Origin: Paenibacillus yonginensis
GTDB taxonomy: Bacteria > Bacillota > Bacilli > Paenibacillales > Paenibacillaceae
DNA length: 64,000 nucleotides
Direction: 5' to 3'
NCBI RefSeq assembly: GCF_001685395.1
Contig: NZ_CP014167.1
Span: 1,989,501-2,053,500 of the forward strand
Position numbers and translations under genes: made by a program. Numbering within the stretch: the stretch's first letter is position 1; the number at the start of each line of letters is the position of its first letter. The notes under the pieces are model-generated. The model was not told the DNA's origin and did no database searches. It saw only the letters and a program-made list of their open reading frames with translations. Shown in pieces: positions 15,042-23,769 of this stretch.

Positions 15042-16751
15042 ATGAACGTACAGCAATTAATTGTGAACGCAAAGGTTTACAACAGTTACTACAAGAGATT
15101 TGATGCAGCCAATGTTGCTGTTCAGGACGGCAAATTCCTGTATATCGGGAGCCGGGGAATCGAGACGTTTGAAGCTGAGGAAGTCATAGACGCCAAAGGA
15201 CGCTGGATGATTCCGGGCCTTGTCGACATTCATTTGCATATCGAGAGCTCGATGGTGACGCCCGCTTCTTTTTCCTACGGGCTCATTAAGAACGGGGTAA
15301 CAACCATCGTGCCCGAACCTCACGAAATGGCCAACGTGTTTGGTCTGGAGGGTGTCAAACAGATGATGGCCGCCAGCAAAGACTGCACGGCTGATATGTT
15401 TTATGCCATCCCCAGCTCTGTTCCGGCAACCCCGATGGAGACCACAGGCGGTTCAATCGAAATTGAAGACATGGACGAGCTTCTGAGAACGGAGACGATC
15501 GCCTGCCTAGGGGAAATTATGAATTACGTCGATGTCATCCGAGACCCGGAATGTAAAACGAATCAGATTTTGCGCCACGTCCGCAGCCACTATCCGGATT
15601 TGATCATCGAAGGCCATACGCCGAAGCTGCTTGATCTTGATCTACACCAGCTGATCGCCGCCGGCGTTGATTCCGATCACACCCATCAGAGCATTGAAGG
15701 CATGGAAGCCCGCATCGCAGCGGGCATGTTTATCGAAATCCAGGAGAAATCGATGACCCCCGAAGTGATGGATTACCTGCTTCAGCACGATGTAGCCGAG
15801 CATTTCTGCTTTGTGACCGACGATGTCATGACCGATGCTTTCATTGAAGACGGCCATTTGAACCATATCGTCCGTAAAGCCGTTGCCTTGGGCATGAAGC
15901 CGGAGGACGCCATTTATGCCGCTACCTATACGCCAACCCGGCGGATGAAGATGCACGACCGCGGCAGCATTGCGCCAAACAAGGTCGCCGATTTCCTGCT
16001 CGTATCGGACCTGGAGCATCTGGTCATTGACGAAGTTTATAAAAATGGCGCCAAAGTGTTCGATTATCAGAACGATTATGGCCAGACCGCCCGCTCCGGC
16101 CAATTCCCGCCGCATTTCTACACCAGTGTCCGGCTCAGCCCGTTATCCGAAGCCGATTTCCAGGTGAAGCTGGACATGGCGGACGGAACCCGTACGGCCC
16201 GGATGATGGTGGTGAAGGACGGTTCTACTTTCACCGAGGAACGCCATGTGCCCGTTACGGTAACGGAAGGTTTGCTGGATTGGCAAAACAGCGGCCACGG
16301 ACTGATCGCCACCTTTGAACGTTACGGGAAGAACGGCAACCGCGCCTACGGCCTTATTGACGGCGATACGATCCAGCGCGGCGCCATCGCCACGACTTAT
16401 TCGCATGATAACCATAATCTGCTGGTCGTCGGCCGCAATCCTTACGATATGATGGTGGCTGCCAATGCGGTCATTCAAAGCCAAGGCGGCTTCTGCGCCG
16501 TGGAGAATGGACAAATTCTGGCCATGATGGAGCTTCCGGTCGGCGGGATTCTGACCGAGGAACCACTGGAGGCTGCCGGCCGCAAGGTTCAGAAGCTGCG
16601 TGCCGCGATGAAATCGCTTGGCTACAAGCACTACAATCCGATCATGTCGATCAGCACGCATTCGCTGGCCGTCAGCCCGGCGCTCAAGATCACCGACTGG
16701 GGCCTGATCGACGTCAATAAAGGCCAAGTGGTTTCATTGTTGGTGGACTAA
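15042..16751 (+). CDS. ade: Adenine deaminase
   Basis: A 569-residue amidohydrolase converting adenine to hypoxanthine and ammonia. The metal site begins with GLVDIHLHIESSMVTP (HxH), and an EGHTP block and a later DSDHTHQS histidine follow. The EPHEMANVFG motif is characteristic of adenine deaminases. Length is normal for the family. It closes the purine operon, so adenine released by the nucleoside hydrolase or imported directly would enter the hypoxanthine pool. CAGGAGC precedes the ATG. A strong terminator lies 70 bases downstream. Confidence 0.92.
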   Translation: MNVQQLIVNAKVYNSYYKRFDAANVAVQDGKFLYIGSRGIETFEAEEVIDAKGRWMIPGLVDIHLHIESSMVTPASFSYGLIKNGVTTIVPEPHEMANVFGLEGVKQMMAASKDCTADMFYAIPSSVPATPMETTGGSIEIEDMDELLRTETIACLGEIMNYVDVIRDPECKTNQILRHVRSHYPDLIIEGHTPKLLDLDLHQLIAAGVDSDHTHQSIEGMEARIAAGMFIEIQEKSMTPEVMDYLLQHDVAEHFCFVTDDVMTDAFIEDGHLNHIVRKAVALGMKPEDAIYAATYTPTRRMKMHDRGSIAPNKVADFLLVSDLEHLVIDEVYKNGAKVFDYQNDYGQTARSGQFPPHFYTSVRLSPLSEADFQVKLDMADGTRTARMMVVKDGSTFTEERHVPVTVTEGLLDWQNSGHGLIATFERYGKNGNRAYGLIDGDTIQRGAIATTYSHDNHNLLVVGRNPYDMMVAANAVIQSQGGFCAVENGQILAMMELPVGGILTEEPLEAAGRKVQKLRAAMKSLGYKHYNPIMSISTHSLAVSPALKITDWGLIDVNKGQVVSLLVD

Positions 16752-16820
16752 GCAATCACTGAGCCTCAAATTCCAACAGATCTTTCCTTTAATAAACACA
16801 TAAAGACCACAATACACCAG

Positions 16821-16866
16821 AAAAACCGCGCTTAAGCTTTACAGCATGAGCGCGGTTTTTTCTTTA
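16821..16866. terminator. Bidirectional terminator between ade and a TetR gene
   Basis: AAAAACCGCGCT pairs with AGCGCGGTTTTTT around a 16-base loop, with A and T runs on both sides. It can stop transcription from both converging genes. Confidence 0.85.
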
Positions 16867-16883
16867 TCTTTCTGGTAATGCCG

Positions 16884-17498
16884 TCAGGTTCCGGATCCAG
16901 CTTTCTTCGTGTCCGCTTGGGTTTGGCTGACCGAAGCCCAGAAAGACTGAATGACCTGGCGCAGAGCACGCTCCTCTACAGGGAAGTACCCCTGAAGCTG
17001 TCCTTTGATCAAGTAGACCATCGAACCGTAATGCATCTGCACCATCATTTCAGGATCAAGCTCAATAAATAGCCCCTGCTCCACCGCCTCCTCGTACAGC
17101 CGGGCTAAAGGCGCACACCAGCCCACCTTATAGGCCTCCTGCTTCGTCGACTCCGTAATATACGGCGAGAAAGAATATTGTTCGATGAAACGGAATCCCT
17201 CGGAATACGTCTGGCAAAGCTCAGCTACATACCTCCACGCCCGCTCAAAACGAGTTTGGATCGGTTCATCGGTAAACAGTTCACGTGTCACAAACTCGCC
17301 GTTGAATTTGACAATGCCTCTGTACAGCTCGTTTATGATTTCTTCCTTACTCGAAAAATAATGGTAAATGTTGCCCGTTGAAACTCCGGATTCCTTGGCG
17401 ATCAGCGACATCGAGGTTGCCTGAAGCTCCTTCTCGATAATCAGCCGAAGTGTCGTTTCTAGCACTGCCTGCTCTACTTTGTTGTAATTGTTAAACAC
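16884..17498 (-). CDS. TetR-family transcriptional regulator
   Basis: About 204 residues. GTG 17498 is preferred over ATG 17504 because GGAGG (17507-17511) is only one base from the ATG but seven from the GTG. The N-terminal helix-turn-helix is typical (LIAKESGVSTGNIYHYF, then SSKEEIINELY). The C-terminal ligand domain has no recognisable specificity. An imperfect palindrome (17531-17546) upstream suggests self-repression. The target is not obvious: the converging neighbour is the purine operon and the upstream gene is a WYL regulator. Confidence 0.85.
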   Translation of the reverse strand: MFNNYNKVEQAVLETTLRLIIEKELQATSMSLIAKESGVSTGNIYHYFSSKEEIINELYRGIVKFNGEFVTRELFTDEPIQTRFERAWRYVAELCQTYSEGFRFIEQYSFSPYITESTKQEAYKVGWCAPLARLYEEAVEQGLFIELDPEMMVQMHYGSMVYLIKGQLQGYFPVEERALRQVIQSFWASVSQTQADTKKAGSGT

Positions 17499-17530
17499 CT
17501 GCATTCCTCCAAATCAAATCCACATGCAAA

Positions 17531-17546
17531 TAGAACGTTCATTCTA
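17531..17546. promoter_or_regulatory. Candidate TetR operator
   Basis: TAGAACGTTCATTCTA contains outer TAGAA/TTCTA arms and an inner GAACGTTC palindrome, 33 bases upstream of the TetR start. The size and symmetry suit a TetR dimer site. Confidence 0.45.
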
Positions 17547-17626
17547 CGCTCAGCATAACCGGAAGGTCGCCATCTGTCAACTCGCTTTCGCCAGCTAACG
17601 GCCCCAAATCTTCTATACGTCCGTTC

Positions 17627-18592
17627 TCATGCCTCGTCCCCCTGGCTGTAGGCCTCCTGCAAGGCAGCAAGCTGCCGGCGTATGGCCAACACCAGCTCGG
17701 CGGGTTCGTTCACCTTCGCATCCAAACCCAAACCCGTGAAATAACTCGCGAAAAATGGAAGGTCCGACCTCAAAATCCGGCCGTCAATCCGGCCGCTCCC
17801 GTCTTCCCTTTTCAGGATCTTGAGCAGCGGCCAGAGTTCCGATTCACACCTTCGGCAGCCCTCGCGGCTGAGCTCAACGCTGACATCAACAAATTCGGAA
17901 TGGGCATGATGTACGCTGTTCCAATTCTTCAGGTCCACCTGCCCGGTCTGCGGGGCTTCAGACTCAGGCGCATGAACGATCTCCGCAGTTAGAATCCGGT
18001 CGCAGCGAAACAAACGGTAATCCTGCCTGCCATAACAGTACGCCGGGCAATACCATAGACCACCGCTGGCATAGATGCCCACAGGTAAAATTTCCCGAAC
18101 CTCCAGACCCTTTCGGCCATCATATTCAGCACGCACCACCTGCTGCTCAATCGCTGCCTGCAGAAGCAAATTCAGATGAGGCGATTCCTGCGGCCTCTGC
18201 GGAACCTGAAAATCGACCCGGTCCCGCATGATGTCGATTTTATCCCGGACATCCTGCGGCATATGCAGATAGAATTTGCTGAGGGCCGAAGAAATTTCCG
18301 TCTGGAACGGAATGTCCCGGTAATGGCGGAGCGCATGGCTTGCGAAAAAGACCGCCACAGCCTCCTCCTCGCTGAACGCGATCGGCGGCAGCATCCGCTC
18401 ATTCAGCAGCCGGTAGCCCCCATGGGGGCCAACCTCGGAATAGAGCGGAACCCCAAGCTCCCCGAGTTCCTGCAAATCGCGCAGGATTGTCCGCGGCGAA
18501 ACACCGAATTCATTCGCCAGCTCCTTCACGGTAAAATGGCGCTTGCGGTGCACCGCAAGCATCAGCTCCATCAGCCGTTTTGATTTTGACAT
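17627..18592 (-). CDS. YafY-type regulator (HTH plus WYL domain)
   Basis: A 321-residue regulator. Residues 1-60 form a DeoR-like winged helix (FTVKELANEFGVSPRTILRD). A WYL domain runs from about residue 140 to 230, with GLWYCPAYCYGRQDYRLF and RCDRI as its core. The C-terminal WCX extension completes the usual length. WYL proteins commonly sense nucleic-acid-derived or small-molecule ligands. It is divergent from a DinB-family gene with a perfect inverted repeat between them, a common pairing in Bacillales. Confidence 0.85.
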   Translation of the reverse strand: MSKSKRLMELMLAVHRKRHFTVKELANEFGVSPRTILRDLQELGELGVPLYSEVGPHGGYRLLNERMLPPIAFSEEEAVAVFFASHALRHYRDIPFQTEISSALSKFYLHMPQDVRDKIDIMRDRVDFQVPQRPQESPHLNLLLQAAIEQQVVRAEYDGRKGLEVREILPVGIYASGGLWYCPAYCYGRQDYRLFRCDRILTAEIVHAPESEAPQTGQVDLKNWNSVHHAHSEFVDVSVELSREGCRRCESELWPLLKILKREDGSGRIDGRILRSDLPFFASYFTGLGLDAKVNEPAELVLAIRRQLAALQEAYSQGDEA

Positions 18593-18622
18593 CCCCTATC
18601 CCCTTATTTTTTGCTGTGATCA

Positions 18623-18637
18623 TGACAATACTTGTCA
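18623..18637. promoter_or_regulatory. Perfect inverted repeat between YafY and DinB genes
   Basis: TGACAA-TAC-TTGTCA is a perfect dyad in the 121-base divergent region. It is a good candidate operator for the YafY-type regulator and could control both genes. Confidence 0.55.
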
Positions 18638-18713
18638 CTATTATAAATTAAAATAAGAGACAAGCCCAGCATCTCCGGATGTCCGGCATCCCCAACCGAA
18701 TGGAGTGTATGAC

Positions 18714-19196
18714 ATGACTGCTGCACAAGAAATGAAACGGCTTTTGTTTGAAGAACTTCAGTTGATCGTGCGGACCACCACCGGCCTGATCAGCAAAATC
18801 AAACCCGAAGACTTGTCCTTCCGGCCGCGCGAGAACATGAGAACTGTGAAAGAGCTGGCTGACCATCTAGCTGCCATCCCTGCCGTGGACCTGCTGATTC
18901 TTCAGGAACGCCCGGAGTCCGATATCCGGCAGCTGGAAGGACAATTCGCAGAGGCGGCTCCGTCGGCGTTAGGTCCCCTTATGGAACAAGGCCTCGACGA
19001 GCTGAAACGCTACATGGAGGCTTTAAGCGAACAGGATTTCTGGCATAAAGAAACCAAACCCTTCTACATGGACCATGGTTCCTCGCAGGCCAAATGGCTG
19101 GTCGAAATTGTGACCCATGCCCAGCACCATCGCGGTCAGCTGTTTACCTATCTGAAGATGCAAGGCTATGAAGTCAACATGTTTGATTTATATTAG
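18714..19196 (+). CDS. DinB-family protein
   Basis: A 160-residue four-helix-bundle protein. ATG 18714 follows TGGAG with suitable spacing; a GTG nine bases earlier would overlap it. The three metal-ligand histidines of the DinB/YfiT fold are visible: LADHLAAIP near residue 48, then THAQHHRGQLFTYL near the C-terminus. These proteins are often metal-dependent transferases for bacillithiol or other thiols, and this member's reaction is unknown. Divergent from the YafY-type regulator, which may repress it. Confidence 0.8.
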   Translation: MTAAQEMKRLLFEELQLIVRTTTGLISKIKPEDLSFRPRENMRTVKELADHLAAIPAVDLLILQERPESDIRQLEGQFAEAAPSALGPLMEQGLDELKRYMEALSEQDFWHKETKPFYMDHGSSQAKWLVEIVTHAQHHRGQLFTYLKMQGYEVNMFDLY

Positions 19197-19228
19197 AGCT
19201 ATCTTACGTAGAAGCTCATATCATGAAC

Positions 19229-19264
19229 AAAAGCCAATCCGGACTACCGGATTGGCTTTTGTTT
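19229..19264. terminator. Bidirectional terminator
   Basis: AAAAGCCAATCCGG-ACTA-CCGGATTGGCTTTT is a perfect 14-base stem with A and T flanks. It serves the DinB gene and the converging ABC permease gene. Confidence 0.9.
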
Positions 19265-19282
19265 GCAGAAGCGTCTTCTCTT

Positions 19283-20434
19283 TTATACAAAGGTCCGTGT
19301 ATCGTTATTCCGGCTGAACCTGTAGACGGCAATGAGGCCAAAAGCCGCGGCAAAAGCCACTAGGATCAGCAAATTCAGATAAAGATGGCCAAAGGGCGTC
19401 CCCTTCTGCAGGTCATTAACCGTTTCGAGCAGCCAGTGCTGCGGGAGAAACGTCGCGATTTTACGGATGCTGTCCGGCATGATGTCCATCGGGAAATAGC
19501 AGCCTGCCAAGAGACAGCTTGGCGTAATAATCAGATTCTGCATGGCTCCTGACATGCTGGAATTTTTGGCGAATGCCACAATGACTAACGATAACCCAAT
19601 CGCGGCCAGACCATACAGGAACAGCGCGACAACAAGCTCAATTGTCGGTACCCCGGAGTCAATGCCCAGCACGGCTTTCAGCACAACCAGCGTCAGCGCC
19701 ATTTGCACCATTAAGAGAACGATATTGACTAACACGTTTGAAAGCACGTACGTTTTAGCTGAAATGGGAGAGGTCAGCAGCCGCAGATAAGTGCGGTTTT
19801 CCTTTTCCTTCAGAATTAAATGAGTCAGGTTGCATGCCGAGAACATCATAAAGGCAATCAGAAAACCCATGGACTGATAGGTCATATTTTTGGCCTTCGA
19901 AGTATCCTGCACGAGCGAAGCATCAAGTTTGAAATGACTTTCGTTATATTCCTTATAAATTTGATCAAATAAAGCCGGGTTCTGCTCGGCCGCTGCACCG
20001 ATCGAAGCTATATTGGCGATATAATTATGAAGCAGGGCTTTCAGATACGCCGTCACCTGTGCCCCTTTGACCGAAAGCAGGGTCAGCCCCTCGGGCTGCC
20101 CGCTGCGCACGTGCTCGGCAAAGCCGCTTTCCAGTACGATACCGGTGTCCAGGGACCCCGATGCGATACGTTTCTTCAGCGACTCCTCATCAGTCGCGAT
20201 CGTTACCTGCGCCTGGTTCATATTGAGTATGAATGCCATCGTGTTCTGCGTGATCGGATTGTCTCCATCCTGGTTGACAAGGCCCACCCGGAGCACGCTG
20301 CTGGTGCCGCCTCCATAGATCAGCATGCTGATCAGCACACCTGCTACCGGGAGAATGAACAGCATGATCCAACCGGATTTCTTGCGGAGTGCAGCCGACA
20401 ACGTTCGGCGCGAAAGCCACCATAAATCTTTCAT
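19283..20434 (-). CDS. ABC-2 exporter permease (second of pair)
   Basis: A 383-residue membrane protein with one N-terminal helix (WIMLFILPVAGVLISMLIYG), a ~150-residue extracytoplasmic domain and five C-terminal helices. This is the ABC-2 layout of LnrN/YhgE-type permeases. The conserved stretch before the last helices (SCLLAGCYFPMDIMP) fits the family. It is last in the RR-kinase-ATPase-permease-permease operon; its ATG follows the previous stop by one base. Confidence 0.85.
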   Translation of the reverse strand: MKDLWWLSRRTLSAALRKKSGWIMLFILPVAGVLISMLIYGGGTSSVLRVGLVNQDGDNPITQNTMAFILNMNQAQVTIATDEESLKKRIASGSLDTGIVLESGFAEHVRSGQPEGLTLLSVKGAQVTAYLKALLHNYIANIASIGAAAEQNPALFDQIYKEYNESHFKLDASLVQDTSKAKNMTYQSMGFLIAFMMFSACNLTHLILKEKENRTYLRLLTSPISAKTYVLSNVLVNIVLLMVQMALTLVVLKAVLGIDSGVPTIELVVALFLYGLAAIGLSLVIVAFAKNSSMSGAMQNLIITPSCLLAGCYFPMDIMPDSIRKIATFLPQHWLLETVNDLQKGTPFGHLYLNLLILVAFAAAFGLIAVYRFSRNNDTRTFV

Positions 20435-20435
20435 G

Positions 20436-21557
20436 TTAGAGCGCCTCCTGTCTTCTCATATAAATGCCCGAAAGGATCAGAAATACTGCGACCAGCGCCA
20501 TATTAAACACCGCAACCGGCAGTGCGGCGGACGCCTGATCGGCATAAATGATTTGGTTTAAGGCCTGGTTGGCCCAGCGGAGCGGCGAGATCAGAGCCAG
20601 ATGACCTGAAAAGTCATCCCCCACAGGGAAATAGGCCCCGCCTATAAAAGAAAATACTTGAATGAGGATCACGATAAAGGTGCGGCCGCTGGAAGCCTCC
20701 TTGAACAAATAGCCGCAGAACAGCCCCAGACTGACTGAAAGAGCCACCAACGTCAATAAAACCAGAGCCACTGCCCCATAATGGGATCCCCAGTCCGCAC
20801 CGAAGACCAGTCCGCTGAAGAGGACAACAACCATAACGCATACAAAATTAATCAGGGTAGCGCCAATCACTTTACCCGCAAAGATTTCTCCCTTGCTTAC
20901 TGGAGAGGCGCTCAGCCGGATGGACGTTCTCCGTGAATGCTCCCCCTGGATTAGAGTGGTTGAGGACATGCTTGCATAAAGCGCAATCATCGTAGACATG
21001 GCAATCGCATAATAATCAATGGAGCCCGGCTGCTTTTCTTTGTTGAGCGAGGTTTCCGGAATGAAATCGCCAAATGAATCCACGCCGGCTACAATAGGCT
21101 GCACCGAAGCCGGATCAATCTTGATGGCCGCTGCCGCGAGATTATAGCGGTCGGCATAGACGGACAACATGCTTTGAACGATATTATTTTCGATCTGGTG
21201 CTGCGAGCTTCCATAATAATGGATACCGTTGTCATCCAGTTCGGCATAACCCGTATACAGGTCATCTTGGACCTCCTGTTTGCCATCTGTACCGCTGGGC
21301 AAAGCTGTGAGCTCGACACCCTCCTGCTTCAGGACCTCTGAGAAAGCTTTCCAGGATTCTTTGAGCTGTGCGTTTTGGGCATTATCCCGGTACAGCAGCT
21401 TCATAGAATCAACAGTGGTTTCTGCGGAGAATGCATTTGTCAGCGCCGAACCAAGAATCAGGATCAGCACGATCGGGAAGGCGATCATGAACAGAAAGGT
21501 CTGTTTGTTTCGGAGTTGAATCAGCAGCTCCTTGCGGGTAATACGTAATATGTTCAC
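20436..21557 (-). CDS. ABC-2 exporter permease (first of pair)
   Basis: A 373-residue ABC-2 permease with the same plan: an N-terminal helix (TFLFMIAFPIVLILILGSAL), a large outer domain and five C-terminal helices with the GAYFPVGDDF loop. GTG start after AGGAGGGG. It pairs with the neighbouring permease to form the exporter pore; the ATPase is 11 bases upstream. In the Lnr system of Bacillus such a pair removes polyene-type membrane-active antibiotics; here the substrate is inferred only from layout. Confidence 0.85.
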   Translation of the reverse strand: MNILRITRKELLIQLRNKQTFLFMIAFPIVLILILGSALTNAFSAETTVDSMKLLYRDNAQNAQLKESWKAFSEVLKQEGVELTALPSGTDGKQEVQDDLYTGYAELDDNGIHYYGSSQHQIENNIVQSMLSVYADRYNLAAAAIKIDPASVQPIVAGVDSFGDFIPETSLNKEKQPGSIDYYAIAMSTMIALYASMSSTTLIQGEHSRRTSIRLSASPVSKGEIFAGKVIGATLINFVCVMVVVLFSGLVFGADWGSHYGAVALVLLTLVALSVSLGLFCGYLFKEASSGRTFIVILIQVFSFIGGAYFPVGDDFSGHLALISPLRWANQALNQIIYADQASAALPVAVFNMALVAVFLILSGIYMRRQEAL

Positions 21558-21568
21558 AAACTCCCCTC

Positions 21569-22510
21569 CTAATCACGCAGATTTCTGCCGGTCAGCGTCA
21601 GAAATACGGTTTCCAGATTCGGTGCTTTCTCATCCACTGAGCGGATTTCTATGCCATTTTGAATCAGCTGCTGCAGAATCGTATTCAAATTGTTGACTTC
21701 GGTTTTGGAATGCACTCTCAGCATTTGTTCAAGCGGGTCATCCAGCACCTGAGTGACGCCCGGAATTTGTTTGATACGCTCCAAATCCAACGGAAGCTCT
21801 GATTTATAGCTGATCCAAAGATCTTTGGTGTCTGTAATGCTGGATTCGAGTTCTTCCTTCGTTCCCTCGGCAATGACTTTTCCATGGTCTACGATGGCGA
21901 TACGCGTACAAAGCTCTTCAACTTCCTCCATGTAATGACTGGTGTAAATAATCGTGCTGCCCATTTCATTCAGCTTGCGGACCGAACGAAGGATGTAATT
22001 GCGGGACTGCGGATCAATGCCGACGGTCGGTTCATCCATGATAATCAGCTTTGGTTTATGCGCAATCGCGCAGGCAATGTTCAGGCGGCGTTTCATCCCG
22101 CCCGAGAAGTTTTTGGGCAGCTCCTTGGCTTTGTCGGTCAGCCCGACAAACGCAAGCGCCTCCAGCGTTCGTTCTTTCAGCTCCTGTCCCCGCAACCCAT
22201 ATAAGCCTGCAAAGAAGTGAATATTCTCATAGGCGGTCATTTCTTCATAGATCGCAAGATCCTGAGGAACAATGCCGATGTTCATTTTGGCAAACTTTCC
22301 ATGTTTGCTGATATTTTTGCCGAGCAGCAGGATTTCTCCCTTGGTAATGCGCAGCAGGGATGAAATCATATTGATGGTCGTACTTTTCCCGGCGCCGTTG
22401 GCCCCCAGAAACCCGAAAATTTCCCCTTCACGAACCTTTAGATTCATATGATCTACGGCGATGAAATCCCCGAATTTACGGGTAAGATCCTTAATCTCCA
22501 GCACGTTCAC
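21569..22510 (-). CDS. ABC exporter ATPase (Lnr/CcmA-like)
   Basis: A 313-residue ATPase. Walker A is GANGAGKST, the signature is NFSGGMKRRL, Walker B is LIIMDEPTVGID and the switch histidine is IIYTSHYMEE. The C-terminal ~90 residues are the extension seen in exporter ATPases of the LnrL/DrrA type. GTG start after GGAG. It stands between the two-component genes and the two permeases of the same operon. Confidence 0.88.
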   Translation of the reverse strand: MNVLEIKDLTRKFGDFIAVDHMNLKVREGEIFGFLGANGAGKSTTINMISSLLRITKGEILLLGKNISKHGKFAKMNIGIVPQDLAIYEEMTAYENIHFFAGLYGLRGQELKERTLEALAFVGLTDKAKELPKNFSGGMKRRLNIACAIAHKPKLIIMDEPTVGIDPQSRNYILRSVRKLNEMGSTIIYTSHYMEEVEELCTRIAIVDHGKVIAEGTKEELESSITDTKDLWISYKSELPLDLERIKQIPGVTQVLDDPLEQMLRVHSKTEVNNLNTILQQLIQNGIEIRSVDEKAPNLETVFLTLTGRNLRD

Positions 22511-22611
22511 TCCGAATCACTCCTGTACCTGTACTTGAATATGCCTTTATGATAATAAAAAAGGACGCCCTTATGTCAGTGCATAAGTTCATCCTTTATC
22601 AATGAGAATGT

Positions 22612-23769
22612 TCATGACCTGGTGCCATGAGTAAACTCCCGGCTGCCTTCAAGAGGCAGGAGCGTAATCACCCGGAACCCGTCGGATCCGTCCACGATGA
22701 GCGTTCCTCCGAGTGACGCGGCCCTCTCTTCCATCCCTGTAATTCCTAACCCTTTGACAATCTGGATGGCGCCAATCCCGTTGTCGGAAATCTGGGCTTT
22801 CACCAACCTGTGCAGGACCTGGACATGCAGCTGAACTCTGTCAGCCTGGGCGTATTTAATCGTGTTCGTAACGGCTTCCTTGGCATTATCCTGGATCACC
22901 TTCCATTGGAGCGGCGTAATCACGTCCAGATTCCCTTCGTAAGTAAGAGAAGCTGATAATGAATGTTTGGCCGCAAGCTCGTCCACAAACAAACGAAGAC
23001 GGTTAATGCCCAGTTCCTCGGATCTCGGCTTGGTATCCTTGAGCGTCAATCTAATTTGTTCCAAACCTTCCTTGGAAATTTGAATGGCATTGCCGAGCAG
23101 CTCGGCCGCTTTCTCCGGATTTACGGTGAGCAGCCGTTTGGACGCCTCCATCTGAATCAGCGCTCCAGCCATCGAGTGCCCGATTTCATCGTGAATCCGC
23201 TGGGACAACCGGTTTCGTTCTTCCAGTTTGATTGTATATTCGGACTGCCTCGCATATTCCCTGTTCTCGCTTAATGCCCGGGTCAACCGCTGGAGATTCG
23301 CACTCAGCTCTTCATTCCGGCTGTTCTGGCGGATGAGCTTCTCTCCGCCCTCCCTGATCATCAGATAGCCTAGCCAGGATATGGCGGCCGTGGCTGCATA
23401 CAGAGGCAGCTCACGAGCAGGCACAAGCCAGGCTTCCGCAATCAGAAGCAGCAGCGAAAGACCTCGGGGTTTAAAGGATTCCCCCAGTTCAATCAGGCTG
23501 AGCGGCAGCAGCAGAAGCAAGAGCGGGATTTGGAGCAGCCAGAAGCTAGCCGTTAAGTAGGCTGCGGTCCCCAAAGCTATTGCACAAATTGCCCGCCAGT
23601 CTTTAAGAACAAGTTGAGCGAAGACGAGGCAAATATAAATCAAGTAGACCAATACAGCCCAGGCTCCAGTCTGGTTCTGATGGAAATACGACTCCCAAAT
23701 GACGTAACCCAGCAGCACAAGCTTGCTCCCAATAACCCATCCTTCCAGCATCATTTTCTGGCTACTCAT
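22612..23769 (-). CDS. Sensor histidine kinase (NarL/DesK-type, LnrJ-like)
   Basis: A 385-residue membrane kinase. Four or five hydrophobic helices fill residues 10-145 with almost no outer loop, the 'intramembrane-sensing' layout. The HisKA_3 phosphorylation box is RIHDEIGHSMAGALIQME, and the ATP-binding domain has VTNTIKYAQADR (N-box) and ISDNGIGA (G-box). It overlaps the response regulator by eight bases, and the ABC exporter genes follow, so it probably senses membrane-active drugs or envelope stress and switches on the exporter. Confidence 0.88.
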   Translation of the reverse strand: MSSQKMMLEGWVIGSKLVLLGYVIWESYFHQNQTGAWAVLVYLIYICLVFAQLVLKDWRAICAIALGTAAYLTASFWLLQIPLLLLLLPLSLIELGESFKPRGLSLLLLIAEAWLVPARELPLYAATAAISWLGYLMIREGGEKLIRQNSRNEELSANLQRLTRALSENREYARQSEYTIKLEERNRLSQRIHDEIGHSMAGALIQMEASKRLLTVNPEKAAELLGNAIQISKEGLEQIRLTLKDTKPRSEELGINRLRLFVDELAAKHSLSASLTYEGNLDVITPLQWKVIQDNAKEAVTNTIKYAQADRVQLHVQVLHRLVKAQISDNGIGAIQIVKGLGITGMEERAASLGGTLIVDGSDGFRVITLLPLEGSREFTHGTRS

